A stretch of DNA of 64,000 bases, taken from the NCBI GenBank assembly GCA_037157565.1, contig JAZHRO010000002.1, positions 78,108,001 through 78,172,000 on the forward strand, read 5' to 3'. Below are positions 44,774-56,625 of this stretch, piece by piece; position 1 is the first letter of the stretch, and each line of letters begins with the position of its first letter. The translations under genes were made by a program, and so were the position numbers. The notes beneath the pieces were generated by a model that worked only from the letters and a program-made list of their open reading frames with translations, did not search any database and was not told the origin of the DNA. The stretch is from Thalassia testudinum (lineage: Eukaryota > Streptophyta > Magnoliopsida > Alismatales > Hydrocharitaceae).

Positions 44774-46521
44774 TGATTAGCCCATAGTTGTGGGTTATTT
44801 AAGTACTTAAGTGCCTACACATTAGGTTAATTCTAACATTTATTTAGTATAAATTAGGATGTAAATAGATTAATTCATAGTTTTAATCTAATTACATAAT
44901 CCATACATTGCATTCATATCTTAAGTGCATTTAGAATTAGCTTAGAATAGCATTCATCTAATTAGATAACCAATTAGGTATATTGTTTTTATTAACATAG
45001 AAGTTGAGGGTCTATACATAAATAACCCTAATATTTTAATAATATTTTCTTTATTCGTCTTCTTTCAGAACGGCTGGCTGCTGCTCCAACGCCCGGCTGC
45101 TGCAGTGATGAAGCCATTCAAGGGGGAGCAGATGTGGTGGATCTGGTCGGCGGCTGATTTCAAAATTGTTCAAGACACTATAAAAGGAGCACGGAAGCTG
45201 CCGGCTGCAGCAGGCCTCCGCCACCGACTCACCACTGTGCAGAGAGATCCTCTCTCTTCCATCCACACTGCCGGCCTCTACCGTGGCGGCGAGTCTCCAC
45301 CACCGTGGGCGTGTGGTGTGACAGGCCACACCGCCATCCGGAGCTCGCCCGCATTACCGTGAGCACATCAGCGTGCATCTTCCTCGCCGTCGTCGCAGAC
45401 CACCACGCAAGCTACTGATCAGCCACCCTCTCAGTAACTTAAGACGTCTGGGAAATTTCCCAGACGTCTGAAGTTACCCGCTCACCTCCACTTCCTCAGC
45501 CTGCACTCTCCAACCGGCCACCAAGCCGCCTGCGCCCTCCACCGCTCACCGGCTGCTGACCTGCGCACGCCTGCAGATCAGCCCGCGCTCTCCTCCAACG
45601 CCTGCAGACCAGCCTGCAGCATCCTCCAACAGCCATCTGCAAACCACCGCGCAAGCGCCCCCTCTGCAGCTACCACCGCCACGCCTCCGCGCGCCAGCGC
45701 CCTCCGCAGACCCTCCGCGCGCCCATGTACAGCCATCTGCAAACCACCGCGCAAGCGCCCCCTCTGCAGCTTCCACCGCACACACCAGCGCCCGCCTGCA
45801 GACCATCGCAGCCACGCCTCCGCGCGCCAGCGCCCTCCGCAGACCCTCCGCGCGCCCACGCACAGCCACCTGCAGAACCGCCAGCAACCGACCTCTGCAG
45901 CTACCACCGCAGCCACGCCTCCGCGCGCCAGCGCCCGCCTGCAGACCACCGCAGCCACGCCTCCGCGCGCCAGCGCCTTCCGCAGACCCTCCGCGCGCCC
46001 ACGCACAACCGCCTGCAGCACCTCCGCCGGAGCTCGTCCGGCCACCTCCGGCCGCCGCGCGACTCGCCGTCACCACCGATTCGAAGCCCTTGATCCAAGG
46101 GACCTCCGCCGAGCTTCCCGCGCCCAGCCATCGGCTCCTCGTCGCGCAAGACAACGGGGAAAAATTCCCCTGTTTTGCTACAGTAAAGCATTGATTAAAA
46201 TTTACATTTTCTGCCATTGCCAGATTTTATTCATATTCTATTCAGTCTGCATTGCGGAAAATATCCTGTAGTTTATCATAATTGCCATTTCAGCATTATT
46301 TCTTGCTTAAACCTTAATCTAAAGGCAATCTTGGCTTGGTTCTTGTCCAAATTGACTCCGAACAAACATTTTTAAGTGGCGCGAATTTTAATACGTTATT
46401 GCCTCCCTGTGGAAACGACCCGCTCCTCTGCGAGTGGTTATTTCTTATTAAAAATTGATTAGTCGATTTTTCCACCACATTAAACTACAAACGACTTAAA
46501 AGCGAAAGATCGACACGGTCA
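44774..46521 (+). repeat. Element B right LTR, full length
   Basis: 1748 bp, TGATTAGCCC...CACGGTCA. TATAAAA at 45179-45185, the palindrome at 45434-45477 and the R/U5 module at 46400-46440 (CCTCCCTGTGGAAACGACC, then CTCCTCTGCGAG). Confidence 0.92.
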
Positions 46522-47400
46522 CCTGCGCCCTCCGCCGGCCGGCCAAGCCGCTCCGGCGAGCTCGCCCTCACGGCAGATCTCTGCTCTCGCACGCCGCACC
46601 TCCTCCGCGCTCACTGCGGCCGCCGCTGCCGCCCTCGCGCTCACGCTCACGCTCACTGGCTGAAGGAGGAGAAGGAGGAGACGGTGGAGACGGGAGGGGA
46701 GGCGTGCCCTTTTAAGGCCGCGCGGAGAGGAGAGAGAAGGATTTGCGGCAGGGGAATCCTGCAGCCGCAGGAGAGAAGAAGGCGAATATGCGGTCTGCGC
46801 GCTCAGGCGCGCAGACGACTCGCGTGTGTCGAAAATAACGGATTTCCAGACGTCTAGAAACTATCCCAGACGTCTGGTCAGACGTCTGGACAACCCTCCA
46901 GACGTCTTAAAAGACGTCTGCGCCACACGCTCGTTACATAACAGCTATTGTACACTCTACTGTTGTCTTTAGTTTTAGTTGCCACTCTACTCAGCGTTTT
47001 GCTAACGTGTTACACTCGTTACCTTTCTCAGGACCAGGTGTTGAGCAGCTAGGGTCAGCGATTGCAGAGGACGCTGGGCCGAGTAGGGTCTAGTAGAGTT
47101 TACCACAATCTTTTGTACCTCTTTTGTTTCTGTTATAGTGAGTAGTTCTTGTTTCCGCTGTACTTTCTTTACCTGCAGTTCATGTTATATGATAAATGTT
47201 GTTTTACTGTTGTGGTGGTATCTACTGTAGTAGTTTCTTTCCTTACTGCTGTACTTTCTTACTGTTAGTTATATTCATGCTGAATGTGGTTTATTTTACT
47301 GCTCTTTTGGTTACTTCCTCGTTGGACGACTAGGTCTTGGGATTAGTCGAGTCGGTCCGGTTCTCGTGTCTCGTAGGGACTCGGGAGTCGGGTCGTTACA

Positions 47401-49097
47401 ATTCTCCATTGCCTCCTCGGGTGAACTGTAGTTCGAGAAAAACTAAATACCAAATATAAGTTGTTAGAAATAATATATGAAATTATATATATAATAAAAC
47501 TGTAAATGTTTAAAAATTATTACATTTCTCTCGGTCTTCCTTCTCCAATCTCTATGGATTTTGGCAGAGTGCTTAAGGATATATTAGGAGACATTGGGGT
47601 TGTCACCCCAATCGTAATTTGCCTACATTAATTTTAAAAAGAAGATGCCAATCTTACTTTATAATAATTTTAAGATAAAGTTATAAATGAAATAACTTTA
47701 ATAAATGAAATTACCTCCAATTAACGGAGGAACTGTCTCTTCAACTCTGCGGGCACCTTCCTCTAGTCCAAGTAGCAAATGGGTACAATGAACTTAACAA
47801 CTATGCCCACTCGACTGATGAAGCCCGAGTAATTCTCCGCCTCCCCTGTGGTTCTAATCCTGATCATTATTCTCAGGCTCTCGGGGATATGCTAGAGGTT
47901 TAGATTATTTGTCTTCCCCCGTTCTCTTCTTACTTTACTTGCGTAAACATTAATCATATTTATTATATATTTCTGAAGTTATAATAAACTTTAAAATATA
48001 TAAGTAATTTACGACTTAAGGGTATATGAGTTCTTACCTAAACTTGTGCCCGCCGCTAAGGGGTCTACATGAACTGGGGACGTACTCCCCACCATCTCAT
48101 CCTCTGCCTCCTCCCCCTCCTCCTCTCCCTCCTCTCCTACCTCCTCCCCCTCCTCCTCATCTGATTCTCTATAATATGAATCTTCCTCTACTCGCTCTGG
48201 CAAGGTCTGAGCAATCTCCTTCCCCTTTCCCTTCACCCCCACATGTAGTAAACGTGTCATTTCCCCGAGCTGTACGAAACGTGACTGGGGGGAGCCTGGT
48301 GCCAGGGGGTGGCTGAACCTACTGTCGGGGGGGTGGTTGAGCCTAAGGAGACGAATTGAGCTGGGTGGATGGCTGTGTCTCAGGAGGATCCTTTCTTTTG
48401 GGTTTTTTCTTAAACAATTTCATTTGTAACAAGTATATAATGCAATAATTAATACAGTTGAAAATTATTAATATATAAATCATTAATGAAAAAAGTTTTC
48501 CAAACATAAAAAAAATATTTAAAAATTTCGACAAAGTTTCCCCTTAAATTTGGAGGTTTTTCTATAAACCTGCATATTAAAATTAAAGTAGGTGCACCCC
48601 ACAAAAAAAAAAGTGTAAAGACAAACCACAAAGATTTGCATATTTATAACTCAAAGTAAATGCAAGTTATTCAAAGGGAAGTTGGCTAACTTCATTAAAC
48701 ATCTAAAACCATTCATCCACATCCAAGGGTCATATATTAAGAAAAAAACATTCATCCAATCACAATTCAAAGCATCCCACATCTAGCAAAAACACCCTAC
48801 ATTTAGCAAAAATCTATAATTTAATTCAATTAAATTTAAAATATTAAAATTATACCTCTAAGTTCAACAACTTCCGAGTATGGCCGTCACCGATAACCTG
48901 TAATTTGAAAAACAAAAGTAATTGAAATGCTAGTAGAGTAAGATCATAACATATTTTGAACATGTGTGTGTGATTGGTTTAAGTTTTGATATTTATAATA
49001 TATAGAAAATGACAATAGAAGTTTAGGTTTCTTAAATTTGAATATAAATTTGATATAAACAGAAATGAAACTAAAAAATTATTTCTAACTTTAGATG
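47401..49097 (-). other. CACTA segment between D2 and element C
   Basis: Contains the upstream exons of the second CACTA gene (47401-48260). Further upstream in the same sense, 48400-48330 gives KKKPKRKDPPETQPSTQL, perhaps its broken beginning. 48535-49097 is AT-rich and noncoding apart from the segment 48515-48602 duplicated at 63897-64000. Confidence 0.6.
48515..48602. repeat. Internal CACTA direct repeat, copy 1
   Basis: TTCGACAAAGTTTCCCCTTA...ATAAACCTGCATAT...GCACCCCAC; it matches 63897-64000 in the same orientation with small indels. Probably a repeated untranslated or subterminal segment of the transposon. Confidence 0.75.
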
Positions 49098-49851
49098 TCC
49101 ACTAATGGGATGTCTACTGATGGGAACACCATCATGAGCCCTAACTAGCTCATTTTGACCTAGAAAAGAGAACAAAAGCTCCTACATAACCAAATGAAGG
49201 GCCTAATTCAAGGAATAACCAGTCTGAGAGAAAAGCAAGAAACAAAGGGTAAAACTGTAATTTTACCATTGCAGTGCAACAACGGAATTTCTCAAGGGCT
49301 AAACATAGGTCAAGAGGTCTTAATAAGATAAAAAATACATTTGTTCAAACAGAAAAGGGTTAATGTGAAATTTAGGAATTAAATGACTTATTGTAACCCT
49401 AAAATAGACCTACTTAATTTGAAAAGGTTCTATCCAAGATAAAATATAGCTAAACCCTCTAAAATTCATGAAAAAATATCCTCTAGGGTTTAGAACCTTC
49501 AATTTAGCCTTTAGAACCTATTTTGACCTAAATAGGGATCCTAGTCAAATATTTGCCATAAATTGGATTTTTATGTAAATTGCCTAGTCAAACATAGTCA
49601 AACCTAAAATTCAACTTCACCATTGGATTCCTTATGTTCAGATTAGGTTTATACCAAAATTTGGACCTAAGGGGAGTCCACCTTGACCTACTTTGCAAAA
49701 CAGTCTAACCCAATTACATTTAGACCCCTAGCTTTTGAAAACTCTTGCAGACACCCCCTAGCTTCCTCGTCATTCTTTACAATTAGGTCCCTCTGCCATT
49801 TCAGCGAAGGAATCCTACTCTGGCAAGGATTCAAGGGAGGATATCTCATTG

Positions 49852-49901
49852 ATTCCTCAGAGACTCCCTCTCAAATTTGAAAGGGAGATTCTCTGAGGAA
49901 T
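49852..49901. repeat. 50-bp inverted repeat upstream of TATA in C-family LTR
   Basis: Arms ATTCCTCAGAGA / TCTCTGAGGAAT are perfect; inside, CTCCCT / AAGGGAG pair around TCAAATTTGA. Also at 57356-57405 and, diverged, about 8427-8480. Confidence 0.8.
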
Positions 49902-50055
49902 TCCCGATCATGTGAACCCAATCTCAAGCTCTGATTTCAACACAATCTTTCATGCGAATGCATGAGAGATTTGAGTATCTCTCGACTTTCCAACTCCGGT
50001 AGATTGCCCGTGCTTGGAAGCTTGCCTTCCAAGCACAAGGCCCTCTACCTGCAAC

Positions 50056-50062
50056 TATAAAA
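50056..50062 (+). promoter_or_regulatory. TATA box, element C left LTR
   Basis: ACTATAAAAGACACC; the same site is at 57564-57570 in the right LTR. Confidence 0.65.
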
Positions 50063-51900
50063 GACACCACAGGTCCTCCCATTCATCCCCAGCTTGGTTT
50101 GGCCAGAGACAACCCCTTAATTTCTTCTCTTCTCCTTCGGCCAAACACCCAGCGAGCTTCGGTGACCTATACCTCCTCCTCTCGTCGTTCTGCCACAATA
50201 CCGGTGGCAGAGTTGCCTCTGCCTCTGTCGTCCGCATCGTGCCATACCTGTGCACGTGCCAACTACCCTCTCGTCATTGCCATCCCCCTCCACTGGGATC
50301 TTCGCCTCCAGCGGTGGCAGACACGAGCCGACAGCCATCCTTTATCCCTTCATCCTTAAATTAGGTCAGATGCATTCCCCCTCTCTTCTCTTTCTTTTCC
50401 CTTCATCTATTTCAATTTTCACCCCTCGACACTCACAAACCACCACCATCTTCTCCACCTTCGACAAACCACCGGCGAGGTGCTTCTATCATTCCACACA
50501 CCCATCCACCTCGCCAACCACCTCAAAAGCTCCACCATGACTCACTGATAATTTCCCCTATTTCCATTGACCGCCACACACTCCCATCACTTCCCCCGAA
50601 CAAACCCATCTTCACAGCTACAGAGCGACCTAAGCACGCATGCCTAGACCGCCCCGCGCCACACCAACCACTGAGACACCTTCGCCATGCCACGGTGAAG
50701 CCTCCTGCGTGTTCTAATGAGGCCGCAAGGCCGTTTTACTTGAGTGCAAGTTTAGGTCGCAGCCGCCATTGGAGCAGACGTGAAGCTTGGTCGCAAGCTC
50801 AAACCAGGCAGCCTCACTCCAGGTTCCAGGTCCCAGGCGACGTGGATTTGTATCATGCACACTGTTAGCTAGGAGATTGGCTTGGGAGGGCTCTGCATCT
50901 TCAGTGATTGACCGCGACCCCTGCGGGCGCGCGCGAAGAAGCAGGTGGGACATTTAGTCCCACCTCGGTAACTTTAGAGCAGGTGGAGCGGTATACGATG
51001 AAAATGTGTCAGGGGCTTATCGCCTCCTGACATGGGGTGAGGTCCCATTCTCCCCACCAGGCCTCATCCGTGCCCCACGCTCCACGGACCTGGTATCCTG
51101 ACCCGATAACCCGTGCACTCCTCGCGCACCACCCACGTCGGTGCGCTTGGTCCCAAGCACGCTAACCCGACCCATTTACCCAGGATATCTCTGGGAGAGC
51201 GAGCCTAAGAGAGAAAAGAGAGAGTTTGTGGGGGAGGGTAGGGGTAGGTTTTGCACTTGCAGGGAAAGAAGAAGAAAGAGGAAACTGAAGGAGAAGCTAA
51301 GGAAGGAGGAAGCCACAGGTGAAGCCCCAGAGAAGAAGGCTAAAGAGAAGGCATGGTTGAAGGAGAAGAAGGCTGAAGAAGGAGCTAAAGGGGCTAAAGG
51401 CATAAGAAAGTTGAAGAGGATCAGAGTTGCAGAAGAAGCTAAGGAAAGAAGGAAGAAGAAGAGCTGAAGGCCAGAGCATAGAGAAGAAGACAAAAGCCAA
51501 GGCAGGAAGGAACAAAAGAAAGAAGAAGAAGAAGAAGAAGAAAGAAGAGAAACCAAAGAGGAAGGAAAGAAGAACAAGCCAAAGAGAAGAAGCAAAAGAA
51601 GAAAAGTCAAACACTTTTAAGACGTCTAACTCTATAATCAGACATCCAATTCTTCCCAATTTCTCTTTTATGCTACATTTTATTATTCATAAACTCATGC
51701 TTGACATTCTGAATTATATTTTGAGTAGTCTTAGGTGTTCAAATTGCCTCTATTATTGAGATTAGTGCATGAACTCCATTTGCTCCCTGTATTCGACCTC
51801 GGACTTAAACTTCGAGTAATAAAATTTATTTGTTTTCAAAGCGATTTCAACTATACTACGATGCATTACTTTAAACCCGATTTCACTTCTGTAAATATTT

Positions 51901-51918
51901 TGGCGATGTTGCCGGGGA
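51901..51918 (+). promoter_or_regulatory. Element C primer-binding site, tRNA-Asp type
   Basis: TGGCGATGTTGCCGGGGA, three bases after the left LTR. It differs in only two or three positions from the tRNA-Asp complement used by Athila/Tat elements. Confidence 0.8.
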
Positions 51919-53096
51919 GCAACATGCAATTCATCACTAGTCTCTGCATTATTTTGATTATATTTGAACACTAACTTGCCCTATTTGTTTTGCTATGATT
52001 TTGCGAGGTATTCCATGAGGAGATTTCTCGTGCAAATCAACCACTCAAGGGCAAGTAACTTCTCTCTTCTTCCCTAATCCATCTCCTAATCCTGGGAAGA
52101 CAAAAAGAAAGCAATCAATTAGGAATCAACTGCCTTCTTTTTATAGTAATTATTATTTTTGAGGCAAAATTTCCTAATATGCAAAAATTTTTTCAAATCT
52201 TATCGAAATTGAAGCGATTTCTTGATATCCTACCCCCAAAATTCCTGTGCCTATTAGAGATCACACTTAATTTCTAAATTTCCGTGGACTACACACTTCT
52301 TGTCTGAAGTCCAAAGAGAACTTCTGTGAAAATCAAAGAGGGCTGGAAATAGAACCAAATTAAGGTTTCTAGAGTAGGGTTTTGAAGTGCTAGTCCACAC
52401 ATGCTTACATAAAAGGAAACAAACCCACCCGCATCTGTGTGCCACCCACCCAAGCCCTTAATTGAAAAGATCTAATCAAGACAAATCTTAAAAATCAAGC
52501 TCTTAAGTTCACTTGAACCCTAAAAGAAAGGACCTAAAGCTCTCAAAGGACAAATAAGTGAAGTTGACCCCTTGGGTCAACCAACCTTGAAATTAGGTCA
52601 CTTTTGCACTCAAAACATCTAAAGTTCAAGTGGAACCCTAAGCACCTTTGATCTTAATTAAAAGTGGTAGACTTAAGAGGTCAAGGTCCTCATTCTGGTC
52701 TACCTGGAATCTCAGTGACAAGAGAGGTCGGGTGGGGGAAACCCTGTAACCCGTAGGGATGCTCTACCGTGTAGGGGTCTTTGCGGGACTCTCCCTCTCT
52801 GGCTGCCCAGGTAATTCTCAAGTGGACGACCTTCTGATCCAGGGGTATCGTCCGCCCCGAACCTCCATAGTCATCTAAACATATTTGGGTGCCTTAATTG
52901 GGTCAAAAACACATACAGTCCCTCATCCTTTCACTTTAGAGCACACACATAGATTTTCAATGGGATTCTTTATCAGAACTAATCACTTCATTCTAAGACT
53001 TGAACTTTGATTCTACATCTTGATTCCACCATCTGATCCAAAATGTAGCCTGGTTACTTAGGATTACCATTCAAGAATTCTGAGTCACAAAGATCC
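51919..53096 (+). other. Element C leader region
   Basis: No long frame. A GC-richer patch at 52700-52870 (ends near a CCCAG-GTAATT splice-donor-like site) stands out. No gag motif. Confidence 0.4.
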
Positions 53097-55025
53097 ATGA
53101 GAGATAGGATGATTGAGGATGCCCTTGAATTCTATAAAATTGAATACAAAACCTCAAAACCAGTAGAAGACATTCAGGTTAATATACCAACAACAACAAC
53201 TTTCATCATAAACTATGCCCAAGTGTTATTGACAAAAGCTACAAAAGGATCAACCCGAGACATTCTCATAACAGGATACATTGAGATAGAAAAATTACAT
53301 AACTTTGAATACCTTCAATGCATGATAAATCCTGTACTATGGGAACAACACCAAGATGATCTTGAAAAATGGGAAGAGATGATGAGATTATTGAAATAAG
53401 TTATCGATCAGAAATACCCGTACATGCCCCAAATAGATGATGAACCATCTTGGAATAGTATTGAGGATCAATCCAATTTCCCAAATTCTGGGTTTGAGGC
53501 ACAAGGTTGTTGTAGATTCCCAACCCAGATAGAATACAACATGCCTGATCTTGAATCAGGTTGGGAAGTTCCAATTGCAGGAGAACATGATTTTGAGCCA
53601 GCCCTAGATCCTGGGTCACCAAACATAGAATTCTGAGACTCCTGCAATAATGAGATTAGAACTGAACCTCTTGAGGGTGTAAATCCCGTCCCTTATTCTG
53701 ATAAGGTAACCCTCGAAGGTAATTCTGACCTAGATTCTAGTAATTCAACCCACATCCTCAGCCTAGAATCTGAATCTGAAACTTATTGGGAAGATTACAA
53801 GGCCCCATATGATGAAGATCATAGTTTCAAAGAAGAGTATGATTTTGGGCCTCTATTTGATGAATATCCCTCTCCAACATCCTTAGAGATTTAGATCAAT
53901 TTTTCAGAAGTCACGCCAATTTACGATACAGAAACCGAGGAGTTGGAAGAGTGGGGTTTTGATTGGTTCTTTCCTACAAGCCTAGAACTTGAGCCTAGAC
54001 CAGATAAGGATACCTTTTTAAGCTCAGAATTCACATATAGGCTAGACCCAAGTTAGGTTGCTGAGTCTACATCGTGTGATTTACTCTGTGGTGGAACTCC
54101 TAATCTTGAATCTCATTCAGAACTTGATTTTCGCAATATCTCCAACAATTTCGAATCTTACCATGATTTCGGAGAACCTCTATTTCCTGAATACAACGAA
54201 CCAATCTACGACCTCAGCTCACATGATTCATTCTCCGACTCCAACTCTGAGGTCCCGGTTCCTGAGATCACTGATTTCAGTTCAGGTTCCAGTGAGATGG
54301 AATCATTTCTTTTCGATCCTTAGGAATCAAAACCAGAAAATGCGAAGAGTGACTGCAACCCAGAGTTCGAATCTTTTCTCGACTCAAATTTCCATCATCC
54401 TATAGACACTCTTCAAGCATTCACTTTTGGCTTTGAGAGCTACTATGAGGACTCTCTACATGAAACCACCTGTAACTCCTTTCTAGAAGAGCCCTCATAC
54501 ACAATTCTCATTGAAGCCACCTCTTTCGCTTATACAGAAAATATCCAAACCTGTTTTCAACCCTGACCCGCAATTGGACTCAATTTCTATTCTGATTCCC
54601 CTCTTACTGAGTCGATTGCAGATGATTTGACTCCACATCTATACCAGGTTTCGGACATTAATCAGACTGAAGACCATGCTCCACCATTCTCTAATCACCC
54701 CTATAGGGATTCCGCATCATCCATTGATTATTTTACGGATCCCTACTTTGACCAGGCTGATTCGACTCAGCCAAACCTCGAATTCACACTTCCACATCAT
54801 TCCGAGCTCCATAGTATATGGTGGTCTCCGCATCTCTTGATCTACACTTATCAAACCACCAGATTGATTGGGTTTGGGCTGCATCATCAGCCTGTTGATC
54901 TGAACAAGCACTTGGTTGGACCAACCAGGCTCTTGATCAAGGTTCTTATTTTACAAAACTCCACTGATTTGACCACTCTCCATCTCATTTCCCACTCGGC
55001 TGAAGGCATTGAATTTAGCGCTTAA
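53097..55025 (+). pseudogene. Element C acidic protein remnant, function unknown
   Basis: One frame of about 643 codons broken by six stops (53397, 53634, about 53893, 54055, 54322 and 54563) but with no frameshift. The beginning is mixed-charge (MIEDALEFYKIEYKTSKPVE, then NPVLWEQHQDDLEKWEEM). The long middle is rich in Asp, Glu, Ser, Pro and aromatic residues (FDEYPSPTSLEI, FPEYNEPIYDLSSHDS). The end includes RLIGFGLHHQPVDLNKHL. Composition, position and downstream signals parallel the intact 665-aa protein of element B, but I see no clear residue-by-residue match. No recognised domain. Confidence 0.6.
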
Positions 55026-55251
55026 CAGGAGGCAACCCATCATTCCAAAAACCCGAGATCCTTCTGATTATCTGTTTGTACTTCACGTCTATTGCACCCT
55101 GAGTTTGATTTTCTTAGAATAGTCAATCCCACCCTTGGTACACGTGCCAGAGCTTGAAATCGTCCGCAACAGTCATTCCCGACCCATTCGCCCACCCGAT
55201 AAATCATGTTCTAAGTCCTTGAACCCAACTCCATTTCACACCCTCCGTTTA

Positions 55252-55288
55252 CAATGAGGACATTGCAAAACTTAGGCATTAGGGGGTG
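55252..55288 (+). promoter_or_regulatory. Conserved hairpin plus G-rich tract, element C
   Basis: CAATG-AGGA-CATTG (55252-55265), then TTAGGCATTAGGGGGTGG. It follows the acidic frame by about 230 bases. Confidence 0.6.
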
Positions 55289-56031
55289 GTAAAGTGCAAA
55301 CATACAGAAATCAAGAAAAATCAGAAGGATTCTTACAAAAAAATTCACATATGCCAAAAATACCAAAAAATAGAAATTTGTGAAAAAGAACAAAAAATTG
55401 GAGTAGGGAAGAAAATTTTGAGGCCATATAAACGTGAGGAGGAAAAGAGCAAAATGTCAAAGGGAGCATAAAATGAAAAAGAAAAAAGAGATAGTCATTA
55501 GTAAGAGATTAAGGGATTAACCGAAGTTCTAAACCACATCAAGGAAAAGAGAAATGAAGGAAAAAGTGCTAATGAGACACAAAAGAGATTAGTAGGAACA
55601 CTGATCTTAGGCCTCTTGGGCTAGACTCTTAGGCTTAAAAATTCAAGTATTCACTAAGATCTGGATAATCCTCAAGAGGTTAGAGAAAATGCGAAGCTTA
55701 AGTATTAGGTCTAAGGCTTAGGGAGTATTTGACCTTGTTGACTGACCTTTGGTTTGCGGGACTCTGTAACCTAAGCACCCCAACCCACACACAGTCTGGT
55801 TCAGTGTGCATAACTATCAAAATCACGCAAAAGCGTTTAAATGTTCTGAGAAAAGTCACCTAGATTAGGAGCAGCCGATCAACACAAGTTGATTTGGATG
55901 AGTTCCTGACGCTGAGAGGTGGGAAATTCCCCTCGAAGATGCGTAACAACATATCGTCTCCTCGGTGCTTATCTCCTAGGATATTTACATATCCTACTGG
56001 GGGCATGTAAGCACCCTGCTGGTTTAGATGC

Positions 56032-56173
56032 CATGGGCGACATTATCACGAAATGTCGATTGCCAGAGTCTGGATTTAGCTACAGAACGCCATGGGTGGG
56101 ATTATCTCGAAATCTCGAAAGCCAGGGTTCTGGGGGTTGCCATGGGCGATGCTATCATGAATCATCTATTGCT
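56032..56173 (+). repeat. Three 33-nt modules in element C 3' untranslated region
   Basis: 56032-56064, 56091-56123 and 56141-56173: ATGGGCGACATTATCACGAA-type units ending CGATTGCC, CGAAAGCC and CTATTGCT. They are preceded, as in element B, by CCTACTGGGGGCATGTAAGC. 55289-56000 and 56174-56612 hold only A-rich untranslated sequence. Confidence 0.75.
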
Positions 56174-56612
56174 AGGGGCCTTTGAGGATTGAGGATGGGG
56201 ATAAGGAATCTGATACAGACCGTGTTGAGAAGCTAATCTGAAGTTAGAAATAAAAAGAAAAAGAGAGAGAAAACTCTCCAAACAAATAAATCCTCTGTCT
56301 CTCTCTTACAACAAAATGCACTGCAAACTTAACCAAGGCTAAAATATGTCTTAAGCACAGGTACTTTAACTGCAGAGTCCAACGAACCTTAGGATAGTTC
56401 CTACATGCCTTAAAAACCTTCACGGAGGACCGAGGCTAGAGCTAGTCAAGTTCGGGTCTTGGTCGGTACTTGAGTACCTTTAGGCCTACTGTCGGCATTC
56501 TAACCTAATCAAAAAGAAAAAGAAAAGGCACTCATCATAATATGTGAAAGGAACTCATGGTCTAGAACAGAAGTTAAAACCTTAAAATTTTGCTAAGGGA
56601 CTAGCAAAAGCT

Positions 56613-56625
56613 AGGCATGGGGGTA
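56613..56625 (+). promoter_or_regulatory. Element C polypurine tract
   Basis: AGGCATGGGGGTA abuts the right LTR. Confidence 0.75.

Larger units (their letters stand above)
39816..46521 (+). mobile_element. Element B: young pol-less Athila-like LTR retrotransposon
   Basis: Starts TGATTAGCCC, ends CACGGTCA, flanked by perfect CCTGC duplications (39811-39815, 46522-46526). Left LTR 39816 to about 41087 (3' end missing), right LTR 44774-46521 (1748 bp). The internal region carries one intact long frame (41692-43689), the CAATG-AGGA-CATTG hairpin, three 33-nt modules and a GGCATGGGGGTA tract before the right LTR. There is no gag, protease, RT or integrase. Over the first 690 bases the two LTRs differ at only about five positions by eye, so this is the youngest insertion in the window. 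Confidence 0.93.
29887..46938 (-). mobile_element. Element D3: full-length Tekay/Del-type chromovirus (Ty3/gypsy)
   Basis: 3' LTR 29887-32536, internal 32537-37564, 5' LTR 37565-46938 interrupted by element B. Flanked by perfect TAACA duplications (29882-29886, 46939-46943) inside solo LTR D2. It has a tRNA-iMet primer site and one long gag-pol frame with protease, RT, RNase H, integrase and a C-terminal chromodomain-like part. The LTRs are nearly alike by eye, so the insertion is fairly recent. Three in-frame stops and an altered protease make this copy non-functional on its own. Confidence 0.93.
37565..46938 (-). repeat. D3 5' LTR, interrupted by element B (37565-39815 and 46527-46938)
   Basis: The two parts join at the CCTGC duplication to give about 2.66 kb, close to the 2650-bp 3' LTR. 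The inner part has the CCTAGG and GACGTC arrays. The outer part ends in GACGTCTGCGCCACACGCTCGTTACA-type sequence. Differences from the 3' LTR are few; several GACGTC sites have become GATGTC or GACATC. Confidence 0.9.
27633..47400 (+). mobile_element. Solo LTR D2 (family D), split by D3 (27633-29886 and 46944-47400)
   Basis: Begins TGTTACGAACG, ends GGGTCGTTACA, and is flanked by perfect ATTCT duplications (27628-27632, 47401-47405). With D3 and one TAACA copy (46939-46943) removed, the halves join to a single LTR of about 2.7 kb that is colinear with D1. No internal region or second LTR remains, so it is a solo LTR. It lies inside an exon of the CACTA second gene. It carries its own GACGTC array (about 27650-28557) and CCTAGG array. 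Confidence 0.9.
26562..48260 (-). pseudogene. CACTA second gene, Transposase_24 (TNPA-like), split by nested retrotransposons
   Basis: Exons read on the minus strand. 48260-48009 is acidic, Glu-rich. About 47830-47713 has GIVVKFIVPICYLD and KVPAELKRQFL, with two internal stops. About 47640-47528 has NYDWGDNPNVS and SAKIHRDWRRKTERN. Next, FSNYSSPEEAMEN (47446-47401) continues across the inserted 19.8 kb as HLPNVMPDDWKKVYEHWLD (27627-27560). Then about 27479-27388 has VRKNKANRAKVLPQTHCLG, about 27300-27213 has KMSRMDIYEVTHSK, and about 27129-26875 has FRKVMPPDYGGFIHSAGRTH. The tail runs to 26562. These blocks match the plant Transposase_24 layout. Exon edges are estimates from GT/AG signals. 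The gene is dead through stops and the insertion. Confidence 0.75.
49118..51897 (+). repeat. Element C left LTR
   Basis: About 2.78 kb, TGATGGGAACACC...GTAAATA. Inverted repeats at 49852-49901 and about 49940-49976, TATAAAA at 50056-50062, purine tract about 51240-51610, degenerate AGACGTCT pair at 51620-51647, R/U5 module at 51781-51826. Pairs with 56626-60812 and with solo LTR C1. Confidence 0.9.

Noticed and set aside
45546..46217. 223-codon and 155-codon Ala/Arg/Gly-rich frames on the minus strand of element B LTRs
   Set aside because: Produced by GC-rich tandem repeats, opposite to the direction of transcription.
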